Below are positions 44,552-55,570 of a DNA stretch of 64,000 bases, in pieces (position 1 is the first letter of the stretch; each line of letters begins with the position of its first letter). The translations under genes and the position numbers were made by a program. The stretch is from the NCBI RefSeq assembly GCF_016906535.1, contig NC_057373.1, positions 3,692,862 through 3,756,861 of the forward strand. Direction: 5' to 3'. This DNA is from Rhizoctonia solani (Eukaryota; Basidiomycota; Agaricomycetes; Cantharellales; Ceratobasidiaceae). The notes under the pieces are model-generated. The model saw nothing but the letters and a program-made list of their open reading frames with translations, ran no database searches and had not been told where the DNA came from.

Positions 44552-46303
44552 CTACACAGACAACATTTGGAAAGTATGAAGATCAAAATAAGAGTTAATA
44601 AAGAAATTCTCAAAGAGTTCTAATGGATCAGCAGTAGGTGTATCAATCAATGGAGTATTTTTGGGTCTACCAAACTGAGGAATCAAATGGCAAGTTTGAC
44701 AAATCAACGCAAGAGGGATAACTTCCTCAACATAGCATTTGTCATACTGTTGTGTGTGACATGTTTGTTTAACCCTATACATGTTTACTTCAACAAGCGG
44801 TGCTCTCCAGCTTGGCCTGTCAAATTGTTGGATGTATACAAGTGGATTGTGGATGTTGTAATGAGGCAGGAGCTTGAATATGAGGCAAACTTGACCAATA
44901 CAATGAGCTACATGTAAAGAATACATTAATTCTCCATGCAGATATGTGCAAAGATTTTAATAAACTTACCAGGCATCCCATATGTAAGACGGCCAGGGAA
45001 CTGACCTTGCCCTGGTTCAGCCTTTTTAATCAGAACCATATCAAAAGTTCCAGGAGAACCCAACACTGATGGTACTGGAGAAGCATGTATGCAATCAACA
45101 AGGGCTGTAGCAAATGCATTGTCAATTATCTGTGTTGCTTTTGGGAAAACTGTCAATCTGTTGTCAGGGGAGAACACCAATGGTATATTGTAATTGTCAA
45201 AAAATTTGTTCATATAAAACTCGAAATTGTGGATGCTGTACACTTGTGATAGGATGGAAATTGGAATGGGTGGAACTGGACTGATTTGAGCAAGTTGCCA
45301 ACCTGGAGCCCTGAAAGCAAGGCAATTAACTCAGACAGAATGTGAGGATTTTTGGTACTTACGCAGGGTCCTTGTACACACCTTGTTGAGTTTGGAGATT
45401 GTTGGCATACTTGGGGATTGCCCAGTGAAGATATGCATCAAATTTTGCAATGTGTTTGCATTGCTCAAGGTAAACAGTCATCTGTGCAAAAAAATCATGC
45501 CAATTAGTTGCCTTATATGCCTGTTTGGCAAACTCAATATGGAGATGCTTGGGAGTTTTGGTGATATAGCCATCAGCAGCACCCATTTGCCAAATTGATT
45601 CCAAATAATGGATCATTGCATGAATCTTGTTGATATTGAAGTTTTTACAGATTCCTAATTCAACAAAGACATCTTTGAACTTGTGAAATTGATCAAGTGC
45701 TTCATCAAGTAGTTGGAGCGTTGCGTCAGTGTGTACAGGGAGTCAAGCATAATAAATAAAATCAATGACTGCAAGAACAGTTTTCAGGACGCAATCTGGG
45801 ACTAAGCCATGCATGACACCAATAAAGACCTTCTGCATCTGCTGGTGTTGATCTGCAGTAGATTGCTTGAGAGCAGTAACCCCAGAAAGAAAGTGTCAGA
45901 GATTTGAATGTTGTGCCATAAGTTCAAAGCAATTGTTGATTTGGGTAGCGTCTCCAAGCAACTTAGTAACCAGTTTGATGCACCAATTCATAAGATGTTC
46001 TTGGAAAACACTTTTGTGCAGTTGGTGCAAGATATCCAGTGTCAGGCAAGTGAATATGTTTGTGTGAGGTAAATTGGCCCAAAACGGCTTGCCATAGGAT
46101 TTCAATCCTTTGGTAACATAGAGTGAGGTTGTGTGGTCCAGTGCTTGAGCTTCAAGCGCATCTGCCATAGAGCATGGGTCACAAGGAGGGGGAGGATTTG
46201 TTATGAATATGACATTTCTCCAATAATCTGTACTTATTTTATTAATTTCACTAGTAATCTTACAGTAAACAAATGAGATAAAGATGCAAACTAAGGTTTT
46301 CAA
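44552..46303 (-). pseudogene. Plavaka-type (KDZ/CACTA) transposase, 3' part, broken
   Basis: The minus strand reads like the C-terminal half of Plavaka transposases, a group common in agaricomycetes: PHTNIFTCLTLDILHQLHK (about 46060-46000), MIHYLESIWQMGAADGY, TPKHLHIEFAKQAYKATN, FDAYLHWAIPKYANN, then FDMVLIKKAEPG, GQVCLIFKL and CHLIPQFGRP, ending with NSYFDLHTF. Introns with clean sites lie at 45361-45311 and 44969-44908 (62 bp). TGA codons at 45896-45898 and 45743-45745 break the first exon, each fitting a lost CGA. The N-terminal half is absent, as are recognisable terminal repeats. Such enzymes cut and move DNA transposons; this one cannot. Confidence 0.85.
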
Positions 46304-47404
46304 GGTCCCTCTATCTAATAGTGACCTTTACAAAACCTACAAACCTTGGGAATACCCTCAATATGCAATGCCTTTTGCATATATGCTGTTTTCTCAATCA
46401 TTTAAATATATATACACTCAGCTGAGTAGATAAACAGTAACAAGTAATATTTCTCTTCTTTGTAGTATTTATTATTCAAGATTCAATCTTGTGGCTACAC
46501 ACAGAAATATTCAGGGTCCCCCCTGTTGCATAGGCAAGTGCTCTGGCGCTTAATCAGCCCTTAAGCGCTGACGCACTAAATGCGCCTTTTCTCCATCACC
46601 CGGGCATCCCACACTGCCGAATCGCTTGCGCTTAGGTGCGCCTGTTTGTGCGCTCCAGAACGCTGGTTCAAACTCCCAAAACGGACAGCATTTGGGGGAG
46701 TTATGCCCTATTTACTGTAAGTACCCAGTACAGTGGTTTCCTACCTTTGGGACTATTTACTCCAAGGATGAAACACTTAGCCTTGGGACATCTAAGGACC
46801 CACACAGGTAAACACTGCCTTGGGGCAAACATTGCCTTGGGGCAAATATTAGGATCTGTTGTTTGTTTACTATGTACCAAAGTATTGGCTCCATCAAGTG
46901 TTTCAGTTGCCACATGTACCCCCTGTACCCCCTCTTGGTATCAATCATGTATATACTTGTTTGTGCATCTTCTCAGGGTATAAAAGGACCCTGTGGAGAT
47001 GCTTCTAATGCATCCTACTATCCTACTTTTACTCTTATATATTGACATATACACACAAGCCTTTAACAGCTTATCTGCACATTTACTTTAGTGATTGACT
47101 CACTGTAAATAGCATAGGAGGTTATTTGGCACACTAAGACCATAGGCCAGTCCCAACAGACACAGGGTAACCTATTAGTGTACTTACTGCAACCCTGTGC
47201 CCCTTGACTGTCACAGTTGTTGAGTTCAACATTGAGTATAGTGCAACGGTACTGTAAGGATTGTTGTGATTGAGTGATAGTGTTTCAATCCACCATACCC
47301 CCCATATTGTAGATAGCTTTGTCTACAATATCTCATAAATCCTCAATATCTTTTAGATAAACCCCATAAGTCTTAAGTCTTACTTAAGCATCTATAAGTC
47401 CTGA
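46304..47404 (+). repeat. Possible degraded LTR, no gene
   Basis: A TATA box (GGGTATAAAAGGACCC near 46977), a leader-like region and a TGTTGCATAGG...TCCTGACA frame (46513 to about 47405) suggest an LTR abutting the gypsy fragment downstream. No target duplication could be shown. Otherwise nothing. Confidence 0.35.
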
Positions 47405-48671
47405 CAGCCCCTTGGCAGGGCATCCAGGTAGACAACAGACCCTAGAACTTGTATCCCAGAACTACTACTGGCCCAGCATTTGCACCAACACATACTGGCA
47501 TGTGGACTCTTGCTAAATCTATCAACAAATTTGGAAGCCAAGATACACCTCAATTCCACCACTACCGCTTGAGCTCCCCACACAACCCTGGCAGCACATC
47601 TTGTACAATATGATTGTAGACCTACCCAAAGATGGCAGCCATGACTCTATACTTGTAATTGTGGACAGTTTCACCAAATACATCATTTTGGTGGAATGTT
47701 CCAAAAAACTCAAGGCACCAGAACTGGCAGATCTTTTCCTGCGCCACATTTGGAAGAAATACAGCATGCCAGAGAAAACTGTCTCAGACCAAGGACAAGT
47801 ATTCAATAACAAGTTCCTGAAGGCCCTGTACCAACACCTTGGGATAGATCCTCACTACTTGTCCGCCTACCACCCACAGAGCAATGGACAGACAGAACAT
47901 GTCAACCTGTTGGTAGAACACTTCCTAAGGGCATACTCTGGAGTCAATCAAAGGGACTGGGTCAAATGGCTTCCCATGGCAGAATTCACTTACAACAATG
48001 CAGTACACAGCGCAACTGGGAAGACCCCTTTCAAAGCCCTACATGGGTGGGAACCCACACTAACGCCAAGCAATGTGCCTATGGACGTACCCAAAGCAGA
48101 TGATCTGGCCACCCAAATGGAGTCACAATGGAAGGAAATCAAATTGGCTCTCCAGCAATCCAAGTCACAAATGATAGCTGGAGAAGAAGGAAGCCCACTG
48201 GAGTTCAAGATTGGGGAAGAAGCGTGGCTAGATGCCAAGAACCTCAAACTCAAAACTCTGAGCCCCAAACTCACCAAACAAAGGGTGGGCCCCTTCAAAG
48301 TCATAGAGAAAATATCCAACCAAGCATACCAATTAGAACTCCTGCCATCTATGCAAGTACACAATGTCTTCTACATGGGACTACTCTCTAAGGTCAGGAG
48401 AGATGACAAAAGGGCCTTTGAAAATAGACCACTGCCAGTGACAATTGACATGGAGGAAGAATATGATGTAGAAGGGATAACAGACATGGAAAAACAAGAC
48501 GGAAAATGGCTCTTCAGGGTAAAATGGAAAGGCTACAGATCAGAGGAGAATACCTGGGAACCAAGGGAAAACCTCAAAAACACCAAAAAAATCCTGAAAA
48601 AATTTGAGAAAGATATGAAAGAAAAGGCCCTTGGCACTGCCAAGGCCCTTAAAGGGGGGGCAGTGTTGTAG
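47405..48671 (+). pseudogene. Gypsy integrase-chromodomain fragment
   Basis: Begins inside the integrase zinc domain ([19 protein letters not shown]), crosses a TAA near 47514, then runs open from about 47580: MIVDLPKDGSHDSILVIVD, SDQGQVFNNKF, HPQSNGQTEHVN (DDE core), the SH3-like C-terminal part (VGPFKVIEKI) and a chromodomain (MEEEYDVEGITD, KWKGYRSEEN, TWEP; about 48450-48590). A polypurine tract (AAAGGGGGGG) and an LTR start follow; the stop codon lies inside the LTR. RT, RNase H and everything upstream are missing. Closest in this window to element 2 (17161-20286). Confidence 0.9.
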
Positions 48672-49215
48672 ACACAATCAATACCACAGGATTTATTCCA
48701 ATTTTCTCAAATTTGAACAAAGACTAACAGACAATATTTTCAATCACATGACTCTGGTGCTCATATCACATGCTAAGCGCCAAGCCATGTCCTCCTCTGC
48801 ACTTATTCAGTACATGTAGCCACCTCCACCTATGATGTCATCACAACATGTCAGTGACATGTATACATGAGTAAGGCCAACCAAGGAGTGGGGTTATTAT
48901 TACATATAGATAGCTTCATTTCCCACACTTTGTATTTGTAATTAGACACTCTCTGTAATATATAAGGAGGCCAACCAACCATGGTAAAACCCAGGTCAAT
49001 TACCTCTTGTTGCACTCCATCATTGTACAAGGCCTTACAGCCAGATTACTAAGTAGCTACAACACCTTAAGCATCAACTCCACTGCACATACATAGCTAG
49101 CCATTGCCCCTAAGGCCTTGGCTGTTGTAGTTTAGTAGTTAGATGTTGTAGGGTAGAACCTTGTTGCCCTAAGCAGTACACCTGTATTAGTCACACAGCC
49201 ACAAGCGCCTGCACC
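48664..49215 (+). repeat. 3' LTR of the gypsy fragment, right end uncertain
   Basis: Starts TGTTGTAGACAC after the polypurine tract and contains TAATATATAAGGAGGCC (TATA, near 48957). The end was not fixed; the satellite block begins at about 49256. Its 3' part resembles the LTR at 20298. Confidence 0.6.
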
Positions 49216-49255
49216 CTTGATGTCCTTACAGATGTCTAGGACACTCTGTATGGGT

Positions 49256-49472
49256 GGGATGGTAGGTGGTCATGTGACTCACCCTTACTTTGAGGCAAGT
49301 GATATAGCTGCATACAACGTACACAGCTTTGTTTGAAAGGGATGATACTTGTAAGTTGATACCCTCTAGCTTATTGGTACATGGTATATTCTGTTACATT
49401 CTTTTATCATGTTATCATGCTTTTATGTTCTTATTGCTGTTACATGGTGTGGTGGGAATGGTTGTGTACATG

Positions 49473-49516
<44 letters not shown>

Positions 49517-50345
49517 TATACAGCTTTGGGTTGGGGGGGTGTATATAGTCATGTGACTTACCATAGTTCTACAGAGGATGGTATGATAGCATACATTGTA
49601 TGCAACCAACCAACCAACCCTGAGTAGGAGGGGTAGTAAGCAATCACATGACTCACCCTGACTTAGAGGTGCTTGGTATAGTTGTGTACATTGTGCTCAA
49701 CATTATGTGAGAGGAGTGATGCTCACAATATTATTCACCCTGACTCTTGGATACATACTATACTATGTTATGTTATGTTGTTGTTATATTATGCTATTAT
49801 GTTATTATTTTATTGTGTTATTGTGTTACATTATATTGCATAGTGTTTTGGGTGTGGTTGCATACATTGTGTGCAACTCTGCCTGAGTAGAGTGGTGGGT
49901 GGTCATGTGACTCACCCTAACATGATTGTGGGTGGTATGGTTGCATACCAAGTACACAACTCTGCATGAGTAGAGCAGTGGGTGGTCATATGACTCATGC
50001 TAACATGATTGTGGGTCATATAGTTGCATACTTGGTATGCAACTCTGAGTACAAGGAGTAATGATTGATCATGCAACTCACCCTAACATTGACCAGGGTG
50101 CTATACTTCTGCATGTTGTATGCAATTCTGTGTGGGATGGGTGGTTGGTCAGTTGTCACATGACTCACCCTAACTTAGGGGCTGGTGGTATTGCTGTGTG
50201 TAAAGCATGCAACTTTTTGTAGGAGGGTTGATGCTTTCCCTATAATCCACCCTAACACCATGTGTGGGTTGTGTCCACCTGGTTCCCACCCTGTGCCATA
50301 TCACAGTTCACCCTGCAGTGTAGCTTGGGTCACCCTACACCAACC
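49256..50345 (-). repeat. Subtelomeric satellite block, copy 2 (inverted)
   Basis: Reverse complement of the arrangement at 60369-62470: the (GTT)n tract, the flank with TTATTGGTACATGGTATATTC, a few 83-bp-type units (about 49860-50110) and finally the GCTACACTGCAGGG motif with AGTAGTAGGTTGGTG. It has far fewer units than copy 3 and decayed palindromes. Confidence 0.9.
49474..49515 (+). repeat. (GTT)14 microsatellite
   Basis: Fourteen perfect GTT units. The matching site in the inverted copy (62204-62254) is a CAA/TAA tract. Confidence 0.95.
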
Positions 50346-50375
50346 TACTACTTTGTAATAACCTGGCCTTGGTAT

Positions 50376-50746
50376 TTGTCTGCATAGTAATATGCCTATT
50401 TCCTGCCAAGATATCAGCATTGGCACACCCCACTGACCTTTGGCGCTTATTTGCAATTACTAAGTGCTGGCACTTGCATACTTACTTGCACTTGTTCTAT
50501 GGTCTGTAAGTACTGTTCCTACATATAAATGTAAAAGAAAAAAATACTATAAATCATAGAAATAATAGTATGACCACTTTGCATTATCAGACATGTATAT
50601 ATGTAAGCACAATGAGGAAATAAAGTATAAAAGGTCTTATAGCACTGCCAGTTTCCAAATATAGTAATGTTCATGCCCATATTTGGATAGAGCAAGTATG
50701 ACTACTCCAGTTTGCACTATTCACTATTGGCAATTAGGGGTGCATA
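50376..50746 (+). repeat. Internal copy of the telomere-adjacent segment
   Basis: Collinear with 63555-63926 over its whole length (for example GGCACTT, CTACATATAAAT, AGCACAATRAGGAA, TAGCAC and TAGTAA stretches) at roughly 80% identity by eye. It ends at GGGGTGCATA, the equivalent of GGGGTACATA where the terminal copy passes into TTAGG repeats. Here non-telomeric sequence follows. Confidence 0.85.
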
Positions 50747-50749
50747 TGT

Positions 50750-51393
50750 CTAAATTATTCATTCCATAACAAAGGTGGTTCTTTGGTTGCCAGCCCCAGT
50801 CAAACCCAAGGTATGTCTTAGTTCTTGGTCAAAATCAAGCTGATTGTGCCACCAGCCCAAGGAGCCCTGTCAAAGGAGCCATCAAAGCCAGCCGCCAACC
50901 CCAAAGAAACACAGCAACTGAAGTGCAAGGCCAAAAACAATGTTAGCTCATCATGCTACCAGAACAATCACTTACATTTCCTTGTAGCAAGATGAACCTG
51001 CCACAAAGAGGCAGCAGTCAAGCCACGTTGTGGAGCTGGCCGTGGACAAGGAGGCCAAGGAGCAGGGGCCATCAAAGCAAAAGATTTGTCCAAGAATGGT
51101 AAGCATATAGTCTCAGTTATTTGAGTATTAACATTGTTTCAAGCGCCCAAAATGCAATCCCACCCCCAAACCCAAACCTAAGTCCCAGCTCCCCCCCCCC
51201 ACCCCTGCCCCAGCCCAAGGGAGGTAAGGAACATCCCAATGGTGGAGACGGTGCCCCATCCACCAAGTCCTTGGCCCCCAAGGCACGTGAACCAACGCCT
51301 GCTCCCGATTTGCCGCCCACTCCCAAGCAGACCAAGAGAGGGCAATCTGGGAATATACCCAATATAAGCGCCTCTATTTATCTTGAAAATTAG
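50750..51393 (+). other. Exon-like remnants of an unknown gene
   Basis: Lys/Pro/Gln-rich, codon-like stretches separated by plausible introns (GTATGT...CACCAG near 50812-50858; GTAAGC...TTCAAG near 51101-51142). The last stretch (51121-51393) is an ORF with PNLSPSSPPPPLPQPKGGKE and LPPTPKQTKRG. No family is recognised and no start is evident; it may be a gene relic. Confidence 0.3.
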
Positions 51394-52232
51394 CTAATTC
51401 TTCCACCAGGAGGAGAGCCTAGTCGTCAAAGTGACAAAAATGACGATACGCACTCGCCATGATGGACTTCGCACCCGCAAGTGAGTGGATTATCGCTAAG
51501 CCAACTTGGCGGTGCTGGCGACAAGGCAATGAGCTCAACGGACTCATGATATCATATGCAATAGTACGACTTTTTTCGTGTGTGGCTGACCCGTGAATGT
51601 ATGACCATTGAACCAATTAACGTGATTAATTTTAATTACCCAGTCTAAGCTACTAGCTACGTATACACGATCGTGTGACATTTAAGTGGTAAGGAGGTGT
51701 AATCCAATATGGAATTATAAGAGGGTGGAGTACTAAAAGGGTGACACTCCGATAAAGTTCGTCCCATACGTAAATTTAAGTACTTAATCTAGTAAAATTT
51801 TAAAGCAGTTACCACCTTTTATTTTAAGCCGGTTTCTTTTCACAGTGTTCTGCAGACAAGATACGTATTTTTAGGCGCGGGCACTCCGTATCTACGGGGC
51901 GTATAGTGATATTTACATGTAAGACCAAATTTCGCACAAAATGTAAAAAGCCGATCATCGAAATTTGTCCAGGTGGACGAGAAAACTTGCATTTATAACA
52001 CACTTTAAGCTTAGCACCAGATAAAATTTAAAGCGCGCTTTCGCGTATTTGGTGGTTGGCAATTGCTGGTGTCAGTCTTGGGGTGCATACCGCAGTTGAT
52101 ACGCACGTCTACCCCAGGATAAGCAGGGGCCCTTTGGACCCAGTTGTTGATTTACAAGCGCCCATCTATTAGCCAGGCGCTTACTGAAAGTTGAGTAGAT
52201 TCAACACGTGATGCAATTACTATTAAACAACC
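51394..52232. other. Upstream region of the kinase gene
   Basis: AT-rich, with no ORF. It should hold the promoter of the FunK1 gene. An ACACGTGATG motif lies about 30 bp before the ATG; no clear TATA box at the expected place. Confidence 0.35.
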
Positions 52233-54320
52233 ATGTCCCAGTCTCGTACTCCATCTAGATCACGTATCTCTGGCCAACTATCAGGCAGTGGAACAATTGC
52301 ATCTGAGACGCCACTACTACGTGATGAATTTTATGGCCGTCGAACGCAGATATCGTTCACCGACTTCGGTAAGGCATTCTTGCAAATCGACGACTCAGAC
52401 CCACTCGACGAGGCGGCAAAAAATCTACATGAGGCTACCAATATCAGGCAACTGTTAACCATCTGTATGGAAACCATTCGCTCTTCGACAACCGAACGTG
52501 CCGCAATATATGCCGCTTTGACCGATTTGATGAACGCGATTGTGGACTCCACCCAAGCTGGTTTCATAACTGCGGACGCCCACCCTCTCCGCTTTAGCTG
52601 CCTAACAAGCACACGTTCAGTCTCTGGGTCAAAAAGCCAACGTAAGCCGGACCTTGTGGGTGTCTCAAACGGGAATGTTATCACAATGGATACGTGCAAT
52701 TGGAACAAGATTTCCGTTGTCTGCGAATACAAGATTGCTTCCCCACACGCTTGCTCCACGCAAACAACTCCTATAAACTCCAGATCAGGAACTCAGCCGC
52801 TACCTAGATTCTCAGCCTCACAATCTTTCACAGATCCTGGACTCTCCCTAGCTGAGCTACCTGACGAACACCCTATTAAAATCGAAATGAACGAATCTGA
52901 TATACAGCTTGGGCGGTACATGCTAGAGATGCGATCTGCGCAACCAAGTCGGGCTGCAGGATACGGACTACAATTCATGAAGGATCAAGTGTCAATTTGG
53001 TATTCAGATGCCGATTCGACAATAACATCCGCCCCGATCCCACTGGACTCGCCCAGTTTTGTTTGGACGATCATGCATTTGGCGTGTGCATCGGCCGAAG
53101 AAATTGGATACCTACCTTACTTTCTGGACGATGCAAATAGGGCAACGACAGAGATCGTAGGGTCGCGACTTGTGATTCTTGATGTCATCTACCATATCAC
53201 CGAAGTGATCTCGCTAGCCCGAGCGGTTCACGGCCGATGCACATGCGTGTTGGGTGTATTGGACCCTAGTGGTGTTGAACTAGCAATCAAGCTAAGTTGG
53301 CAAGTGGCAACACGGGTGAGCGAAGTAAACATGCTGCAGGTCGCCCACTCGAGGAACGTGCAGGGACTTGTTGACATAATTGCATCCACCGACCTACGAA
53401 AATTATCCCAGGGGCGGCGCTCTCGTTTACCGCCAGCAATTCAGCGTGCTCTGCAAATTGAGGACAGGGTTTTACGCGTCATTGTTCTTCCGTTATGCAT
53501 ACCGCTTTATAAAGTGCCCAACTTGAGTGACTTTATGAAAGCCTGTATTTCCCTTTTGGACAGTGAGTTGGCTAAGAACCACGTTAGTGTGTAAACTATA
53601 CTGACGAAATAACCTTACTTAGCAATTCACCAGCTGTACACTCGGGCCAGAATTTTGCATCGCGACGTGTCAGTGAATAACCTGATGGTGAACAAAGTCA
53701 AGCCGTCAGAAGGTGTTCTCATTGACCTGGACCTTGGTCACGAGATTCCGGACGACGGCAAGCAATGTGGTCCTACATCGTCCCACAGAACAGGTACCCT
53801 ACCATTCATGGCACTGGACCTGTTGCATGATGAATCCGAGTATCCGCACTACCATCGACACGATTTGGAGTCTTTCGTATACGTATTCTTGTGGATTGTT
53901 GGGAAATATGATGATGGCGTTGAAGTCAACCCACTACTTTTCCGATCCTGGTGCGAAGGCACTTGGGATTCTATTAGGACCGACAAACTGTCGTTTCTTG
54001 AGTTTGATCCAAAGTATTCCGTTTTCTCGCCCACATCGTTCTACGATCAAGCTCCCATGCGCGAACTCATTATACAACTCATGGATGTTATTCGCGACGC
54101 TCATGCAAAACATAGGCAGTATCTCGGGAGGAAGAGGCTCTCTACTGTACCTACAACGCGGGATTCAAGTGCGGGTAACGGTTATGCAAACGCACCGACC
54201 GGAAGAAAGCGCCAGCGGTTGGTCAAGCCGCCGGTTGACGTATATCCTGAAGAGCTTCCCGACTTAACCTATTCAACCATTCGAAATCTCATAGAAAATG
54301 CGTTGGACAGTATTGAATAG
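52233..54320 (+). CDS. FunK1-type fungal protein kinase
   Basis: Two exons, 52233-53562 and 53623-54320, joined over a 60-bp intron (GTGAGT...CTTAG), give 675 residues. FunK1 kinases are a large eukaryotic-type kinase family expanded in mushrooms and relatives; targets are mostly unknown. Seen: N-terminal TPLLRDEF and the SVVCEYKIAS segment typical of the family, then in exon 2 the catalytic LHRDVSVNNLMV loop, IDLDLGHE in place of the usual DFG, GTLPFMALDLL (activation segment and APE region), HHDLESFVY-like RHDLESFVYVFLW, and a basic tail (GRKRQRLVKPP). The intron falls exactly before the HRD loop and restores the frame. The ATG at 52233 has a good context (ACCATGTCC). All motifs are intact and no stops occur, making it the only host gene here likely to work. 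Codons are less AT-rich than the surroundings. Confidence 0.92.
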
Positions 54321-55570
54321 CGTTCTGAAGCGATTGTCTTTTCTATCATGATATCTGCGTGTAAGTAGCTTGTATAGCTCCCTATCAACGTTTGACACCT
54401 CCCCCGTGATGATAGATGTTTTAGTTCGAACTGTCGTGTATATAGACAAAGACATACTCTGTCAATAAATCTGTCCACGCGAGAGTGCTTATGACTGCCC
54501 TTAGCACCCTTGTCGCAAAATGCAGTGCATGCAGATGTATAACAAGCCGTTGAACCTAAAAATATAGAAAACCTCTATTCAGAGCTTTCAAACAAATCCG
54601 GCTCTAGCAGCACAGCATCCTTATTATGGGATGCATAGAGGGGTAAGCTGCGATGCCGAGTGACAAATGCTGGTCAAGGCCATTCTCAATATAACGTACA
54701 GTAGATAAGTGTATCAGGGGTAGGGCTCGTCTAGGATTGGACGAATGTGGATTCAGTTGAAATTTGGCAGTTCTGACGTGAGCAACGGAACTGGATCGAA
54801 TTCACCCTCGCCTTCATATAGATTCGCGGCCAAACAAATGATGCCGTATATTTCGTGGGTAACCTCTTACCCTCGGAATTGGCCTGTGCATGCCATGGCC
54901 CGCTTGCTCCGTGCTCGCCTCGAATTGACCCGGACGCGTATCGAAGAAAAGAAAGGAGTCATTTGATAAGGCTAAGAAATTTATTCTGCGACTGAAATAT
55001 CAAGGCACGGTTTCAGGATATGCATGTGGGTGCTGGAACAAGGTCATTGATTTCTAGCAAGACTGAACGCTATATTTTGCAATCTATCTGTTCCAGCTTT
55101 AGGCTACATGCGGGTGACCAATTACTTGACACCTGGCATCCATAAACAATGTCATCTGTCCAGAATCCCCTTATGAGTAAATTGGCATGCATTGAGGCGG
55201 CGGTCTGCGCGTTGTTTCTTTGCATGGCTGAGATAGGTGGGTCGTAAGTGCCGGTTTATTGAAATAAACTAGTACTACTTACCTTTAATGGGAGTTACGA
55301 ACCGGTCAACGACTAGCGTGGACAGTGTTTCCTAATGCAACGCGTCGACAAGTACATTGAGCCACCACCTTATATCGTGTACCATCGGCTTTTGTTGTGG
55401 CTGCAGGGAGTCATTCAGTAACTCGCGATAGTAGACAACTACTGAAACGTACTTGCATATTCTGCCTTAATCATCCAAGATGTTCATTCAAGACCTCGAA
55501 AACAAACCTTTTCGATGCTAGGATATTTTCGATCCCTCGAGCTTCAGCAAGTTAGAATCGTCAATCGAGC
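54321..55570. other. No gene recognised
   Basis: One short plus-strand ORF (54745-54966) has no motif. The rest shows no repeat or RNA gene that I can identify. Confidence 0.3.

Noticed and set aside
46513..47405. A full LTR with target duplication before the gypsy fragment
   Set aside because: Only C-rich flanks on both sides; no convincing duplication or second copy. Kept as a low-confidence repeat.
49329..49627. Cys- and Leu-rich small proteins across the (GTT) tract
   Set aside because: The reading frames exist only because of the trinucleotide repeat.
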